Of a stretch of 48,666 nucleotides of DNA, positions 6,433 to 15,580 are shown in pieces; the stretch's first letter is position 1; every line of letters begins with the position of its first letter. The notes beneath the pieces were generated by a model, which was not told where the DNA came from, did no database searches, and was given only the letters and a program-made list of their open reading frames with translations. The position numbers and the translations under genes were made by a program. The stretch is from positions 1-48,666 of the IMG/VR virus record IMGVR_UViG_3300025164_000005. One strand, 5' to 3'. This DNA comes from a virus.

Positions 6433-8915
6433 TGGCTGAGATGGGAGCTTTTGTCGCCGGGTCGATCGTCGGGAAATTACTGCTCGACAAGACCGGATGG
6501 AATTCGTCCGTTCGGGAGGTCGAGAAGGATGAACGGACACTGGGCGGCGTCGCCTCATCGATCGGAAAAAGCTTTGATGTTGCCGGCCGAAAGCTCACCA
6601 TTGTCGGGGGTGCAATCGTCGGCGCATTCGGCGCAATCCTCAAATCTACCGCAGATGCCGGTGATGAAATAGCCAAGCTCTCACAGAAAACTGGCATTTC
6701 GACCGAAATCCTTTCAGGTTATAAACTATCAGCCGAACTTGCCGGTTCTTCAGTCGGAGGATTGGCTCGGGGATTAAAGACTTTGGCCGGCAATATGCTG
6801 GATACCAGCATGGGAACCGGAGAAGCAAAGATAGCCTTTGATGCGCTTGGAATCTCCGTAGCGGATTCCGAAGGAAAGCTCAGGCCATTGGATAATGTAT
6901 TGCTTGATGTGGCGGATAAATTTTCACGGATGGAAGATGGCGTACTAAAAACCGCCCTGGCCGGAAAATTATTCGGAGAAAGACTCGGAACCGAATTAAT
7001 TCCGTTTCTTAATCAGAGCTCTACCGAACTTCAGAAGCAATATAAAGAGGCGGAACGACTCGGGCAAGTCTTTTCAAAAGAGGCCGCAGAAGGATGCGAA
7101 GACTTTAATGACCGGCTCAAAGAACTCCAAGCCGGACTTAGTGGGGTGGCTCGTGAGCTTGCCATGCAGCTTATGCCGATGGCGATGGAATTCATCATCA
7201 AGGCAAAAGCTGTCGTCATCAACGTCCGCGAGTGGGTTGCCGAACACCCAGCGCTCGTGAAATGGCTCACCGAAAGCGGACTCAAGCTGGGATTGCTTCT
7301 AACCGGACTCGGGCTTTTTCTGACCATGCTCCCCCGGTTGATTCTCGGGATTAAATCGTTGACTACGAGTTTCGGCGGCCTGGGCGCGGCCATCATGATT
7401 GCCTATGGCGCCTATAAATTGCTCGAAGAGATCAGGCCCGGCGAGAGGATATCGGAGGAACTGGCGGTCTACGGCAAGCTAACCAAGGCCATCGGATACT
7501 GGTCGGATTTCGAGGATGCGGCGGTCCGGGCCTCGGTCGCGAGAGTTGATGATCTTCGGGCGATTTGGGATAAGTACGGCCAGAATACGCTTGAAACATA
7601 TAAGGCGATAGCCGAGGGAAAGGAAGGCGAGGCGCTAAAAAAATTCCTTGAGGAGCTGACCAGCGGGCATTCAAAAGCGCTGATCGCGGCGAAGGATCAG
7701 AAGGAAGAGCTTGAGAAGTTAAATAGCTTTATTCCGACGCTTACGGAGACAATTAAAACGGAACTTGCTGAAACCGGTGTCGCATTAGGGACTAACTACG
7801 GGAAAATCGATGCCTTGGTGGTGGCTCTTTGGAAATCCTATGTCATTAATTTCCTCCCAATTTCGGAAACGATGATTCCTCAGTTCATTGACCGTAGTCG
7901 GTTGATGGAGAGAACCTGGACCCTGGTTAAAGGCGGCATAGTTGACGCAAATTCGCTCATACAGGGAAGCTTTGCGACCCTGGCGAAGGACATTTGGAAA
8001 ACCAAAGAAGACGTGATTATCTTCGCCAATGAAATCTTACGTGCCATGTTGGGGTTGCGGGGAATTCATGTTCCATTTCTTGAGAGCCTGGCGGCGGACG
8101 CCAAAACGACTACGGAGAAAACGAGCGGCTATTTCGACGGGCTCTACAACGATATCGCCCGCGGATTCGGCGACTTCGTATCCGGTATTAAACTTGGGAA
8201 TGAAGGGCTTGAGTTGGATTTCAAGGCGCTATTCGGAACGATTAAGGATGCCTTCTTTACCATGATAGGGGAGATGGTCGCGGGGGAAGTTCTCAAAAAA
8301 TTCAAGAGCTGGTTCCTGGACATAGGCAAGGCTGCCGTCGATACGATGTCGGGGGCTGCGCAGAATGCAACGAAAGCAGTCACCTCAATTACGCAATCGG
8401 CTTCGGGGGTAGTGAGCGGCCTGTGGACGGGGCTGGGCGCGGCTGTGGGTGCGTTCCTGGCCGGGATTATAACCGGAGGCGGGGGACTCGGAAAGACCGA
8501 GGGAAATTGGATTCACGAGATACGGGATAGAGCATTCGATATCATGCATTCCCTCGATTGGGTTCTTGCCAACGTGGATGAGATAAAGAAATCGACCTGG
8601 GCGCATACGGGCGTTTTCCATTCCATGAATGACCATCTTAAGAAAATTGCCGACTATACCGCCGGCTTAAAAGACATCCAGTTCGGTCAGCATGGGATCA
8701 ATACGGTGGTCAATCGCCCAACCTTATTCATGGCGGGGGAAAGGGGAACCGAAAGAGTCCAGGTCTCGCCCGGGGGAAAACAGTCGACCGAGGGAATGAT
8801 CGAATTCCACCTGGAACTCAATAATTACATAGGCGATGAGAAAATCGAGACAAAAATAATCAAGACCGTAAACCGGGCCATCGGCCTCAAGCGAATAAAG
8901 GCGTATGCAATATGA
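6429..8915 (+). CDS. Tail tape measure protein
   Basis: The 828-residue product is the largest tail protein and follows the chaperones directly, overlapping them by 4 bases. It begins with a TP901-like region (L-D-K-T-G-W-N-S-S-V-R-E-V-E-K and I-G-K-S-F-D-V-A-G-R-K-L). A hydrophobic stretch, G-G-A-I-V-G-A-F-G-A-I, is near residue 60, and central membrane-like segments follow around residues 285-330. The pattern D-E-I-A-K-L-S-Q-K-T-G-I-S is typical of tape measure N-termini. Using the family rule of about 0.15 nm per residue, the tail would be near 120 nm. The ribosome site GGAGGAAATG overlaps the start; ATG at 6432 is an alternative. Confidence 0.9.
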   Translation: MMAEMGAFVAGSIVGKLLLDKTGWNSSVREVEKDERTLGGVASSIGKSFDVAGRKLTIVGGAIVGAFGAILKSTADAGDEIAKLSQKTGISTEILSGYKLSAELAGSSVGGLARGLKTLAGNMLDTSMGTGEAKIAFDALGISVADSEGKLRPLDNVLLDVADKFSRMEDGVLKTALAGKLFGERLGTELIPFLNQSSTELQKQYKEAERLGQVFSKEAAEGCEDFNDRLKELQAGLSGVARELAMQLMPMAMEFIIKAKAVVINVREWVAEHPALVKWLTESGLKLGLLLTGLGLFLTMLPRLILGIKSLTTSFGGLGAAIMIAYGAYKLLEEIRPGERISEELAVYGKLTKAIGYWSDFEDAAVRASVARVDDLRAIWDKYGQNTLETYKAIAEGKEGEALKKFLEELTSGHSKALIAAKDQKEELEKLNSFIPTLTETIKTELAETGVALGTNYGKIDALVVALWKSYVINFLPISETMIPQFIDRSRLMERTWTLVKGGIVDANSLIQGSFATLAKDIWKTKEDVIIFANEILRAMLGLRGIHVPFLESLAADAKTTTEKTSGYFDGLYNDIARGFGDFVSGIKLGNEGLELDFKALFGTIKDAFFTMIGEMVAGEVLKKFKSWFLDIGKAAVDTMSGAAQNATKAVTSITQSASGVVSGLWTGLGAAVGAFLAGIITGGGGLGKTEGNWIHEIRDRAFDIMHSLDWVLANVDEIKKSTWAHTGVFHSMNDHLKKIADYTAGLKDIQFGQHGINTVVNRPTLFMAGERGTERVQVSPGGKQSTEGMIEFHLELNNYIGDEKIETKIIKTVNRAIGLKRIKAYAI

Positions 8916-10018
8916 CCAACACACGGCTAATTTTCTCGAATCTCTGGCGCAAGGGCACCATCCTGGGCGAGTGCTGCGAACACCCGCAATATCCGTCGAC
9001 CGATACTCAGGGAGATACGCCGAGCCAGTTCTGGCGGACGCGCCATGGCACTCTCTCGGGCAACGGGCTTTTTGTCGTGACCGACAGCAACAAATACATA
9101 AATTTCGACGAGGGCGGGGCGGAGTTGACGGGGACGGTGGCCACGGGGGGCTACAACGGGACGACCCTGGCCACGGCGGTTGCGGCGGCCATGAATGCTG
9201 CCCCGGGGAAGGCGCTGACCTATGCCTGCGTCTACAGCGAAACCAACGCGCTGTTTACCATCTCCGCCGGATCGAATTTCACGATCCGATGGAACACGGG
9301 CACCAACAAGGCCGTCGATATTTCCGGCCTCTGCGGGTTCTCGGACGCGGCGGATGACACGGGGGCGTTGACGTATGATGGCGACTACCGCCGAATCCAC
9401 TATCCGCGGGCCTTCATCACAAATGATCTTCTGACTGCCCAGACGGTGAATTGCCTGGTCCTTCTCAATCACAATATTTCCGCCTCAGCAACAATCAAAT
9501 GGCGCGGGGCGGACGATGACGCCTTTACCGTGAATCTTGTGGAAGTGACGATCACTCATAACCCGACAAATCTGTTTTATTTCTTCGGCTCCTCAAGCAC
9601 CAAGCGCTATGTCCAAATTCAGGTTGAGGACCCGACGAATCCGAATTCTTATATCCATATCGGCCCCGTGGTCATGGGTACGTATTGGGAGCTAAGCCGG
9701 TCTGTCGCGCGATCGTATGTAAGGGGGAAGGATGATAGCTCCTGGGTTGAGGAGGGCCATTCGCTTGTCGAATATGGGCAACCCCGTCCCCGGCGAAAAA
9801 TATGGACACTGCCTTACAATGGCCTTCTCGACGTCGATGCTGACGGCATAATTCTGTTTTTTGAGGAGGTTGGGATATCCTACGGTTTTGTCGTCTGTCT
9901 CGATTCTGACTCTCCGAGCAATCAATCATATTTCGTTAAAAATACCGAACTCATACAGCCGGTGTTGGACAATCATGGTAGCTGGTCTTGGAGCCTTAAT
10001 TTGCGGGAGAAATTATAG
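8912..10018 (+). CDS. Tail tip / distal tail-like structural protein
   Basis: The 368-residue product overlaps the tape measure gene by ATGA. Residues 60-135 match a motif common in phage virion proteins: a strand, then G-G-Y-N-G-T-T-L-A-T-A-V, a pair of strands (T-Y-A-C-V-Y-S-E-T-N-A-L-F-T-I-S) and a final G-F-S-D with D-T-G. The C-terminal half is beta-rich. Being immediately downstream of the tape measure, it probably forms the upper ring of the tail tip (distal tail protein position). Confidence 0.65.
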   Translation: MTNTRLIFSNLWRKGTILGECCEHPQYPSTDTQGDTPSQFWRTRHGTLSGNGLFVVTDSNKYINFDEGGAELTGTVATGGYNGTTLATAVAAAMNAAPGKALTYACVYSETNALFTISAGSNFTIRWNTGTNKAVDISGLCGFSDAADDTGALTYDGDYRRIHYPRAFITNDLLTAQTVNCLVLLNHNISASATIKWRGADDDAFTVNLVEVTITHNPTNLFYFFGSSSTKRYVQIQVEDPTNPNSYIHIGPVVMGTYWELSRSVARSYVRGKDDSSWVEEGHSLVEYGQPRPRRKIWTLPYNGLLDVDADGIILFFEEVGISYGFVVCLDSDSPSNQSYFVKNTELIQPVLDNHGSWSWSLNLREKL

Positions 10019-13000
10019 ATGGCGTTAGCCGCCCCGACCGCGCTTACCGCCGCCGCGGTTGATACCGGAAAAATTAATCTTGCCTGGACAAACGGGAGTC
10101 CCTTATACGATGAGGTCCACGTAGAGAGGCGGGTCTCCGGCGGGTCCTGGAATGAAATCGCCAACCTCCCGGGGACGCCCACGAGCTATCAGAGCACCGG
10201 GCTTGTGGACGGAACATCCTATGATTTTCGCGTCCGGGGATATCGGGATACGCCGCCAAATGAAGGATATACCAATTATTCAAATACCGCCTCGGCCACG
10301 ACCTGGCTCGCCAAGCCGACCGGCTGTGATGCGACCTGCGTTGACTCGGACTCGGCGCTCATAGAGTGGGAGGACAACTCCCAGGCCGAGAGCGGATACA
10401 AGATTTACAAGAACGGCATTTACATGGTGACGGTCGGGCCGAATGTCACCGAATACCAGAAGGACGGCCTCACCCCGGGGGCAACTTATACGTTCAAAGT
10501 CAAGGCGTATAATGCCCTCGTTTCAAGCGCCTTCTCGAACGAGGCGACGGTTTACATGACCAACCCCCCTTCCAAGCCGACTGCGCTTACGGCCCAGGCG
10601 GAGAGCTCCTCGACAATCCGGTTGAATTGGCAGGACAACTCCAACAACGAAACGGGATTCAAGATCGAGGAAAGTTCGACCGGCCCGAGTTCGGGATTTT
10701 CTCAAATTGCCACGGTCGGTGCAAACGTCAAAACATATCTTCGCACGGGCCGCTCCTCCAACACCCAGTATTGGTACAAGGTCCGGGCCTATAACGGCGA
10801 CGGCAATTCGCTCTACTCGAACACGGCCAACACGGTGACGTTCGCCGGGATAGCGACACCCTCGAATCTCGTGGCGACGCCATTCTCCGATACGAAGATT
10901 GAACTCACGTTCCAGGACAACTCCGATGAGGAGGACGATCACCGCCTGGAGCGGAAGGAACTGCCGGCGGGTTCCTATGCCGAGGTCGCTACCATCCCCC
11001 CCAATGCGACGTTCTACCGGGACAGCGGGCTGACCAAGGGCCTTTCCTACAGCTATCGCGTGCGCGCCAAGCAGGGCGCGGCCTACTCGGATTATTCCAA
11101 CGAGGCCGAGGCAACGACGATCAGCGAACCGGCGGCTCCGACGGGATTCTCCATCTCAGAGATAGACGCCGATTATATGGTCCTGGCCTGGACGCCGACA
11201 ACGACGGAGACAGGATACAAGATTGAGAAGTCCTTGAACGGGGCGGATTACACCGAAATCTGCGTCATAGGCGCCGGGCTTGCGCGGTTCAAGGTCTTTG
11301 ACCTGACCCCTTCGACGCATTACTGGTTCAAGATTAGGGCCTACAATGCCGCCGGGAACTCCTCCTATACGGCGGCGGATGACGACTATACTCTCGCCCA
11401 ACATGCGGAGACGCTCTTTGAAACGCTCCTGCGCACTCCGATACCGGAACTCATCTATCTCTGCGAAATAAACCCCAAGATGGAAGTGGCTGGGTTTATC
11501 CTTACCGATGCACAGACCTATACCTATGAAGTAACGATCCAGGAGCGCGGCATAGACGTTACGACAGTCCATGAGAACGGCGAAGCCTATGTGGAGAAGT
11601 CATCCATCACAGAGGTAGAAGCGACTGCCTCGACGTTCTATTTCGACTACTGGAATCGGATACTCTATGTGCACAGCTCGACGGGCGATGACCCGGTTGA
11701 CTTTCAAATCCTGGCCGGGTTTTGGCTCTACTTCAGCGACTACAAGACGGCGGCTGATCCGGCTATATATAACGGTAATAATTACTTGGGCCTTCTCAAG
11801 CGCGATGGAATCCCGGACATAACCCATGAGATAAGTCGTTACTTTGAATCGACTTACATGGTCTCATCGGGCCGGGTATCATTCATCAACGGCAAGGTCG
11901 GAGACGAATGGTATTTCGACAGGCGCTACGCACTCTACGTTTGGGAGAACGCCCGGCTCATATTAAAGGCCGGGGGGATTGACTTCAGCTACGCGCAGTT
12001 TGAAACGATCTATACCGGCATCGTCAAGGACCGTGGAATTGACGATAGCAGTTTCGGCCTCGACCTTCGGGATTTGCGGGAGGGCTGCGAACGGAGCCTG
12101 CCGCTCAACTCGTACTCGATTGAGACGTACCCCAACCTCATCGAGAGCGCCCAGAAGGACACCAAGGTTCCGTTCTATTTCGGGACAAAGGCGAATACGG
12201 TCCCCGTCTGCATCGATACTGTTGCCAAAAGATTCAAGCTCCATGACGGGCGGATAAAGAGTGTTACATCGGTCTCGAAGCGGGGCGAAGTGACGCTTAC
12301 GGTGGACACCGATTTCTATATCGACTATCAGAACGGGGTGATAACCCTGGCCCGCGCTTACCCGTGGGAGGACTCGGACTTTCTCCTCGTTGAGTTTACG
12401 GGCGCGGTCAACTCGGCGGATGAAGCGCTGACCAACGGCGCGGATATTTTCAAATATATGTGCAATAATTTCCTTGGGCTCGCAGACTCAGAGCTCAACC
12501 TTGATTGGCTCTATTACACGAAGACGGTGAAAACGACGGCCATCAGCGTTCCGCTCTACCAGGACATAAGCTCGGGCGACGCCATCCGACAGCTCGAGCA
12601 GACAATCCAAGCCTATAGCTTCCAGGACGCCGAGGGCCGGATAGGGATCAGGCCCAAGGCGACGGCGGCATCGGAGTCGGCGCGGTATGTCCGCAATCAT
12701 CACATCTTCTCACACCGGCAGGATAAGCGCTTCGACGACATTTTCCAAAAAGTGACTGTCTATTATGACCAGAATCCGCAGACGGGGAATTATTCATATC
12801 TAAGCGTCGTACTCAACGAGGCAGGATGGAAACACCGGACGGCCAAGGAGCTTCCGCTTTGTACCTTCCTGACTACGGCAAGCGACGCGCAGGCGCTCAT
12901 CAATTCACTGATCGACGACCTGGGCAAGGAAATAATTGAGGATGAAGTTTCCCTCCTGCTCCTGGGCGTTATGCCGGGGGACGTCATCAAATACTCCCGG

Positions 13001-13111
13001 GATCGTTTCTTCAGCGCGGCGGGGGCGGCCTCGGAGCTAGATCTTAGAATTCTGGCCATCACCAAATCGCCGGCGGCGGCAAAGACTCACTTCGTGGCGG
13101 AGATCGTGTAA
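10019..13111 (+). CDS. Tail hub/tip protein with five N-terminal fibronectin type III domains
   Basis: The 1030-residue product begins with five tandem FN3 domains (about residues 2-95, 96-182, 183-275, 276-367, 368-455). Each has a W-strand (I-N-L-A-W-T, A-L-I-E-W-E, I-R-L-N-W-Q and similar) and the Y-x-F/Y-x-V-R/K-A-Y strand. The remaining ~570 residues (L-I-Y-L-C-E-I-N-P onward) look like a siphovirus hub. They contain a D-I-T-H-E-I-S-R region, a long beta-rich middle and a C-terminal domain with P-G-D-V-I-K-Y-S-R-D-R. FN3 domains in phage tails often bind carbohydrate weakly; here they would project from the tail tip. It starts directly after the upstream stop and ends overlapping the next ATG by one base. 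Confidence 0.75.
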   Translation: MALAAPTALTAAAVDTGKINLAWTNGSPLYDEVHVERRVSGGSWNEIANLPGTPTSYQSTGLVDGTSYDFRVRGYRDTPPNEGYTNYSNTASATTWLAKPTGCDATCVDSDSALIEWEDNSQAESGYKIYKNGIYMVTVGPNVTEYQKDGLTPGATYTFKVKAYNALVSSAFSNEATVYMTNPPSKPTALTAQAESSSTIRLNWQDNSNNETGFKIEESSTGPSSGFSQIATVGANVKTYLRTGRSSNTQYWYKVRAYNGDGNSLYSNTANTVTFAGIATPSNLVATPFSDTKIELTFQDNSDEEDDHRLERKELPAGSYAEVATIPPNATFYRDSGLTKGLSYSYRVRAKQGAAYSDYSNEAEATTISEPAAPTGFSISEIDADYMVLAWTPTTTETGYKIEKSLNGADYTEICVIGAGLARFKVFDLTPSTHYWFKIRAYNAAGNSSYTAADDDYTLAQHAETLFETLLRTPIPELIYLCEINPKMEVAGFILTDAQTYTYEVTIQERGIDVTTVHENGEAYVEKSSITEVEATASTFYFDYWNRILYVHSSTGDDPVDFQILAGFWLYFSDYKTAADPAIYNGNNYLGLLKRDGIPDITHEISRYFESTYMVSSGRVSFINGKVGDEWYFDRRYALYVWENARLILKAGGIDFSYAQFETIYTGIVKDRGIDDSSFGLDLRDLREGCERSLPLNSYSIETYPNLIESAQKDTKVPFYFGTKANTVPVCIDTVAKRFKLHDGRIKSVTSVSKRGEVTLTVDTDFYIDYQNGVITLARAYPWEDSDFLLVEFTGAVNSADEALTNGADIFKYMCNNFLGLADSELNLDWLYYTKTVKTTAISVPLYQDISSGDAIRQLEQTIQAYSFQDAEGRIGIRPKATAASESARYVRNHHIFSHRQDKRFDDIFQKVTVYYDQNPQTGNYSYLSVVLNEAGWKHRTAKELPLCTFLTTASDAQALINSLIDDLGKEIIEDEVSLLLLGVMPGDVIKYSRDRFFSAAGAASELDLRILAITKSPAAAKTHFVAEIV

Positions 13112-13644
13112 TGGCTGATGAAGCGGCAAAGCAAACGGCGCTCGACAATCACCTGAAGGAAGACTGGCGGACGGTCCACGACATCTGGCCGAACGTAGCA
13201 CCCGGGATTGCCAAGTCGGGGACGATGCGGGTTGCGTCCGATGTTGCGAACAGCACGCAGACGATGGCCAATGTGACCGGCCTGACCTTCAACGCACTGG
13301 CCGGCAAGACTTACAAATTCAGGTTTGTCCTTGAAGCATCCTCAACGGCGGCTGCCTGCGGACTCTGGTATCAGTTCACCGGACCGGCAAGCCCCACCAA
13401 GTTCAGGTTCAGGATAGAGTTTTTCGCCATCGGACCGACGTTGACCCATGAGGAGGTTTCCGGTTTTTCAACCCCGACCTCCAATCCCTCACAGCTCACC
13501 GCCAATAAATTCACGATCATTGAGGGCATGCTCATAAACGGGGTGAACGCCGGGGCAGTGCAGATGCAGTTCAGATGCGAGGCAGCGGCGGAAACGGTGA
13601 CGATAGGGGCCGGGTCAAACGGGGAATGGAGGTTATTGAATTAA
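13111..13644 (+). CDS. Virion beta-sandwich protein (tail tip-associated)
   Basis: The 177-residue product starts with a short helical segment (D-N-H-L-K-E-D-W) and continues as a beta-sandwich. The pattern is one I recognise from several phage structural proteins: V-T-G-L-T-F-N-A-L-A-G-K-T-Y-K-F-R-F, then F-T-G-P-A and a terminal V-T-I-G-A-G-S-N-G-E-W-R. It overlaps the hub gene by one base. It is probably a tail-tip or short-fibre subunit; the receptor role is inferred only from position. Confidence 0.55.
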   Translation: MADEAAKQTALDNHLKEDWRTVHDIWPNVAPGIAKSGTMRVASDVANSTQTMANVTGLTFNALAGKTYKFRFVLEASSTAAACGLWYQFTGPASPTKFRFRIEFFAIGPTLTHEEVSGFSTPTSNPSQLTANKFTIIEGMLINGVNAGAVQMQFRCEAAAETVTIGAGSNGEWRLLN

Positions 13645-13645
13645 C

Positions 13646-14797
13646 ATGAAAGATAAAATATTGCTCCTTCAAAGTCCATTGGCAGATTTTTCCACTTCAC
13701 CCTGGGGGGTCCTAAAGGTCGTTGACGGGATTGTCATTCTCGATAAGGTCAAAGCCTTCAATAGAAGTAGGCGTTTTTTAAATGCCGGCGCTAACTGCTT
13801 CCGCGTCCTGCGCCATGCTCCTTGGGCCATTGAGAAAGAGTTTGATTGGGAAGATCCGGAATATTTTCCCATTCTGAAAGAATATCTTGCTACCCTACAC
13901 AATCCATGTCAGGAGCCATCCGCAGGACAAGGTGCAAGGATAGTTGTCGAGCTTTTCGATAATTGTTCCGAAAAATGGATGTATGAGCCTGTGAATTATG
14001 ATAAGGCCAGGAGGCTTTGCCGTGCTTTCTTCGCTCAACTTGGTGATCTGGATTACGTAGACTTTGGGTCGGGGAATGAACTGAACAAGGATGAATCTAC
14101 GGCCTTGTTCAAAAATGTCATCATCCCGGAATTTGACAAGGTTGGAAAAATCCCCTTCTCCTATGGCCCATCGTACTCATTCAATGCCGGGCCTGACCTC
14201 ATCGTGGATCATAAACAGGAAGCCTCAAAGAAGTGGGGAGACGATACGTCCTTCGCCATCTACAAGCAGGTACATGGAATCCGAGATGAGAATAGCGAAA
14301 ACCTGATTCAAGCCGTTGAATGGTGGGCTAGGCATCGTATGTGCACCTTCTTTTCTGTCGATGGGATAAGGAATGGGGCAAGCCTATGCGACTTCTACCA
14401 AGATCAAGTCCGCCCAGCTTCGTTCCAGTTTATGGGCGCGGTCAAGTATGTCCTGAATTATGTCAGTGCAGGCCTACATCCCAAGTTCACATTAAGTACG
14501 GGCCAACCCAAGTTTGCCTTTGAGTTTATTAGTAAGGTCTGGAATAACGATGCTTGCGGTGCTTTACCTATCATGGCAGTAAGCGAGCTATACAAGGCCA
14601 AGTTCGGTATTTGGCCGGAGAATTACGGGAAGTACCCGGATGATTGGGTTGAGCTTATCCCGCCAGCGCCGCCGGAACCGCCTCCCCCCGGTCCGCCACC
14701 GCCGCCTGATCCGGAAAAGCAACCTTGGTGGAATTGGTGGGTCGGAAAGAATTCGATTATAGCAAAGTTATTTCGTTGGCTGTTGGGAAAGAATTAA
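13646..14797 (+). CDS. Glycoside-hydrolase-like protein with proline linker and Trp-rich tail
   Basis: The 383-residue product has features of a TIM-barrel hydrolase. These include G-A-N-C-F-R-V-L-R-H near residue 50, a strand I-V-V-E-L-F-D-N near 102, and D-F-G-S-G-N-E-L-N near 143, where the Glu after Asn could be an acid/base residue. A proline-rich linker (about residues 338-360) leads to a 23-residue tail with W-W-N-W-W-V-G-K and L-F-R-W-L-L-G-K. That tail would form a cationic, Trp-rich amphipathic helix. Its position after the tail genes suggests a virion-associated or lysis-related enzyme. No signal peptide is seen. Substrate and activity are unknown. Confidence 0.5.
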   Translation: MKDKILLLQSPLADFSTSPWGVLKVVDGIVILDKVKAFNRSRRFLNAGANCFRVLRHAPWAIEKEFDWEDPEYFPILKEYLATLHNPCQEPSAGQGARIVVELFDNCSEKWMYEPVNYDKARRLCRAFFAQLGDLDYVDFGSGNELNKDESTALFKNVIIPEFDKVGKIPFSYGPSYSFNAGPDLIVDHKQEASKKWGDDTSFAIYKQVHGIRDENSENLIQAVEWWARHRMCTFFSVDGIRNGASLCDFYQDQVRPASFQFMGAVKYVLNYVSAGLHPKFTLSTGQPKFAFEFISKVWNNDACGALPIMAVSELYKAKFGIWPENYGKYPDDWVELIPPAPPEPPPPGPPPPPDPEKQPWWNWWVGKNSIIAKLFRWLLGKN

Positions 14798-14810
14798 AAG
14801 GAGGCCATCA

Positions 14811-15008
14811 ATGAGCAAGCCGAGTGAAGTAAGCGGCGACTGGCTATTGAATACCGCCGGGAAAATCCCCGGGCGCTGGTGGCTAAGGGAAAGGGTGCAT
14901 TTTCTTTGTGGCATCCTCGACGAACTTGGTATCAAGCATCCGACATGGGATGAATACTGGGAAGGGAGGAAAAAACATGAATCCAATTATGCTACTTCTT
15001 CTTCTTAA
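14811..15008 (+). CDS. Small protein of unknown function
   Basis: The 65-residue product has an AAAGGAGG ribosome site in a junction sequence that recurs in the accessory island (see 24645, 25217, 25425, 25937). It contains R-W-W-L-R-E-R-V-H-F and a D-E-Y-W-E-G motif, but no domain I recognise. Its 3' end overlaps the next micro-gene by 32 bases in another frame. Confidence 0.5.
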   Translation: MSKPSEVSGDWLLNTAGKIPGRWWLRERVHFLCGILDELGIKHPTWDEYWEGRKKHESNYATSSS

Positions 15009-15084
15009 TGCCTCGATATGTTCGATGCAACCGAGGCCAAAGCAAAAACGATGGTGGCAGTTTTGGAAAAGGAGACTCGAATGA
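14977..15084 (+). CDS. 35-residue membrane-targeting microprotein with Trp/Arg tail
   Basis: This is a short reading frame with a good ribosome site (GGGAGG, 14964-14969). It encodes M-N-P-I-M-L-L-L-L-L, a Cys at residue 15, then a P-R-P-K-Q-K-R segment and W-W-Q-F-W-K-R-R. The hydrophobic N-terminus could insert into the membrane and leave a cationic Trp-rich tail. That tail resembles the end of the upstream hydrolase-like protein (W-W-N-W-W). The stop overlaps the next start (ATGA at 15081), which supports translation coupling. A lysis-related role is possible but unproven. Confidence 0.5.
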   Translation: MNPIMLLLLLNASICSMQPRPKQKRWWQFWKRRLE

Positions 15085-15173
15085 TTCTTGGATTTATTAC
15101 CGGAGCCATCATCGCCATCATTGCCGGGATTTTTCTCATCCGCTATTTAATCCGCAAATATTTCAAGGGATGA
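15081..15173 (+). CDS. 30-residue single-TM microprotein
   Basis: It starts in an ATGA overlap with the preceding micro-gene. The product is essentially one membrane helix (I-L-G-F-I-T-G-A-I-I-A-I-I-A-G-I-F-L-I) followed by a basic tail (R-Y-L-I-R-K-Y-F-K-G). The composition is not random, since helix, small residues and positive tail are all present. It could be a pinholin-like or accessory lysis peptide; no family is recognised. Confidence 0.5.
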   Translation: MILGFITGAIIAIIAGIFLIRYLIRKYFKG

Positions 15174-15241
15174 TCCAGGCCAATGGATGCGTTACTGGGG
15201 AGGTTATCGGAACCTATCTCAGCGTCCGGGCGGGAAGATAG
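15170..15241 (+). CDS. Possible 23-residue microprotein
   Basis: An ATG overlaps the preceding stop and opens 23 codons ending in TAG at 15239-15241. The only ribosome site is a weak AAGGGA. Coding is supported only by continuation of the overlapping pattern. Confidence 0.2.
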   Translation: MIQANGCVTGEVIGTYLSVRAGR

Positions 15242-15403
15242 TTCTCGGAATCAAGCCCCGAGGCCCCTAGGTGGCCTGTTTTGGCCCAAATGAGGCCATT
15301 TTAGATGGAGATCGCTTAGGGGACTAGGCTGAAATCGGCCCTCTCGGGGAAACAAATTTCACGAAAACGCTTCCTGGGGCCTGAAAATAAATGCAAAAAA
15401 AGC
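15242..15403. promoter_or_regulatory. Structured intergenic region rich in GGCC hairpins
   Basis: No gene is seen here. It holds two adjacent hairpins with the same geometry: AGGCC/GGCCT (15261-15265 with 15273-15277) and TGGCC/GGCCA (15282-15286 with 15294-15298), each with a 7-nt loop. Alternative long-range pairings compete with these: CCCCGAG 15256-15262 with CTCGGGG 15343-15349, and AGGCCCC 15261-15267 with GGGGCCT 15376-15382. The second hairpin is followed by ATTTTA, a weak termination signal. The region marks the boundary between the late block and the early block, so it probably helps to end late transcription. Confidence 0.45.
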
Positions 15404-15429
15404 TTGACTTTTCTGAAAATCGGTATAAA
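15404..15429 (+). promoter_or_regulatory. Putative early promoter
   Basis: TTGACT (15404-15409) is followed by TATAAA (15424-15429). The spacing is 14 bp, shorter than ideal; using TAAATT (15426-15431) gives 16 bp. The surrounding A+T-rich stretch and the position at the start of the early gene block support a promoter for the operon starting at 15464. Confidence 0.5.
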
Positions 15430-15463
15430 TTAGTAAGCAGAATGAAGCGCTCGGGAAAGCATC

Positions 15464-15580
15464 ATGACCAAATCAAATGAGCAAATGATCCTTAGCCTCG
15501 GCCTATTGCCGCAAGGTAATAACCAAAGCTTTCCCGAGCTGGCCGAGGCGGGATCTCCCATATTGGCGGAATATGATTAG
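15464..15580 (+). CDS. 38-residue microprotein
   Basis: This is the first frame after the early promoter, about 35 nt from the -10 element. It encodes M-T-K-S-N-E-Q-M-I-L-S-L-G-L-L-P-Q and an acidic end, and overlaps the next start by ATGATTAG. The ribosome site is poor (GGGAAAG). It may be a leader peptide or a small early protein; no family is recognised. Confidence 0.35.
   Translation: MTKSNEQMILSLGLLPQGNNQSFPELAEAGSPILAEYD

Noticed and set aside
15442-15480. 12-codon frame before the 38-residue micro-gene
   Set aside because: No ribosome site and no recognisable product.
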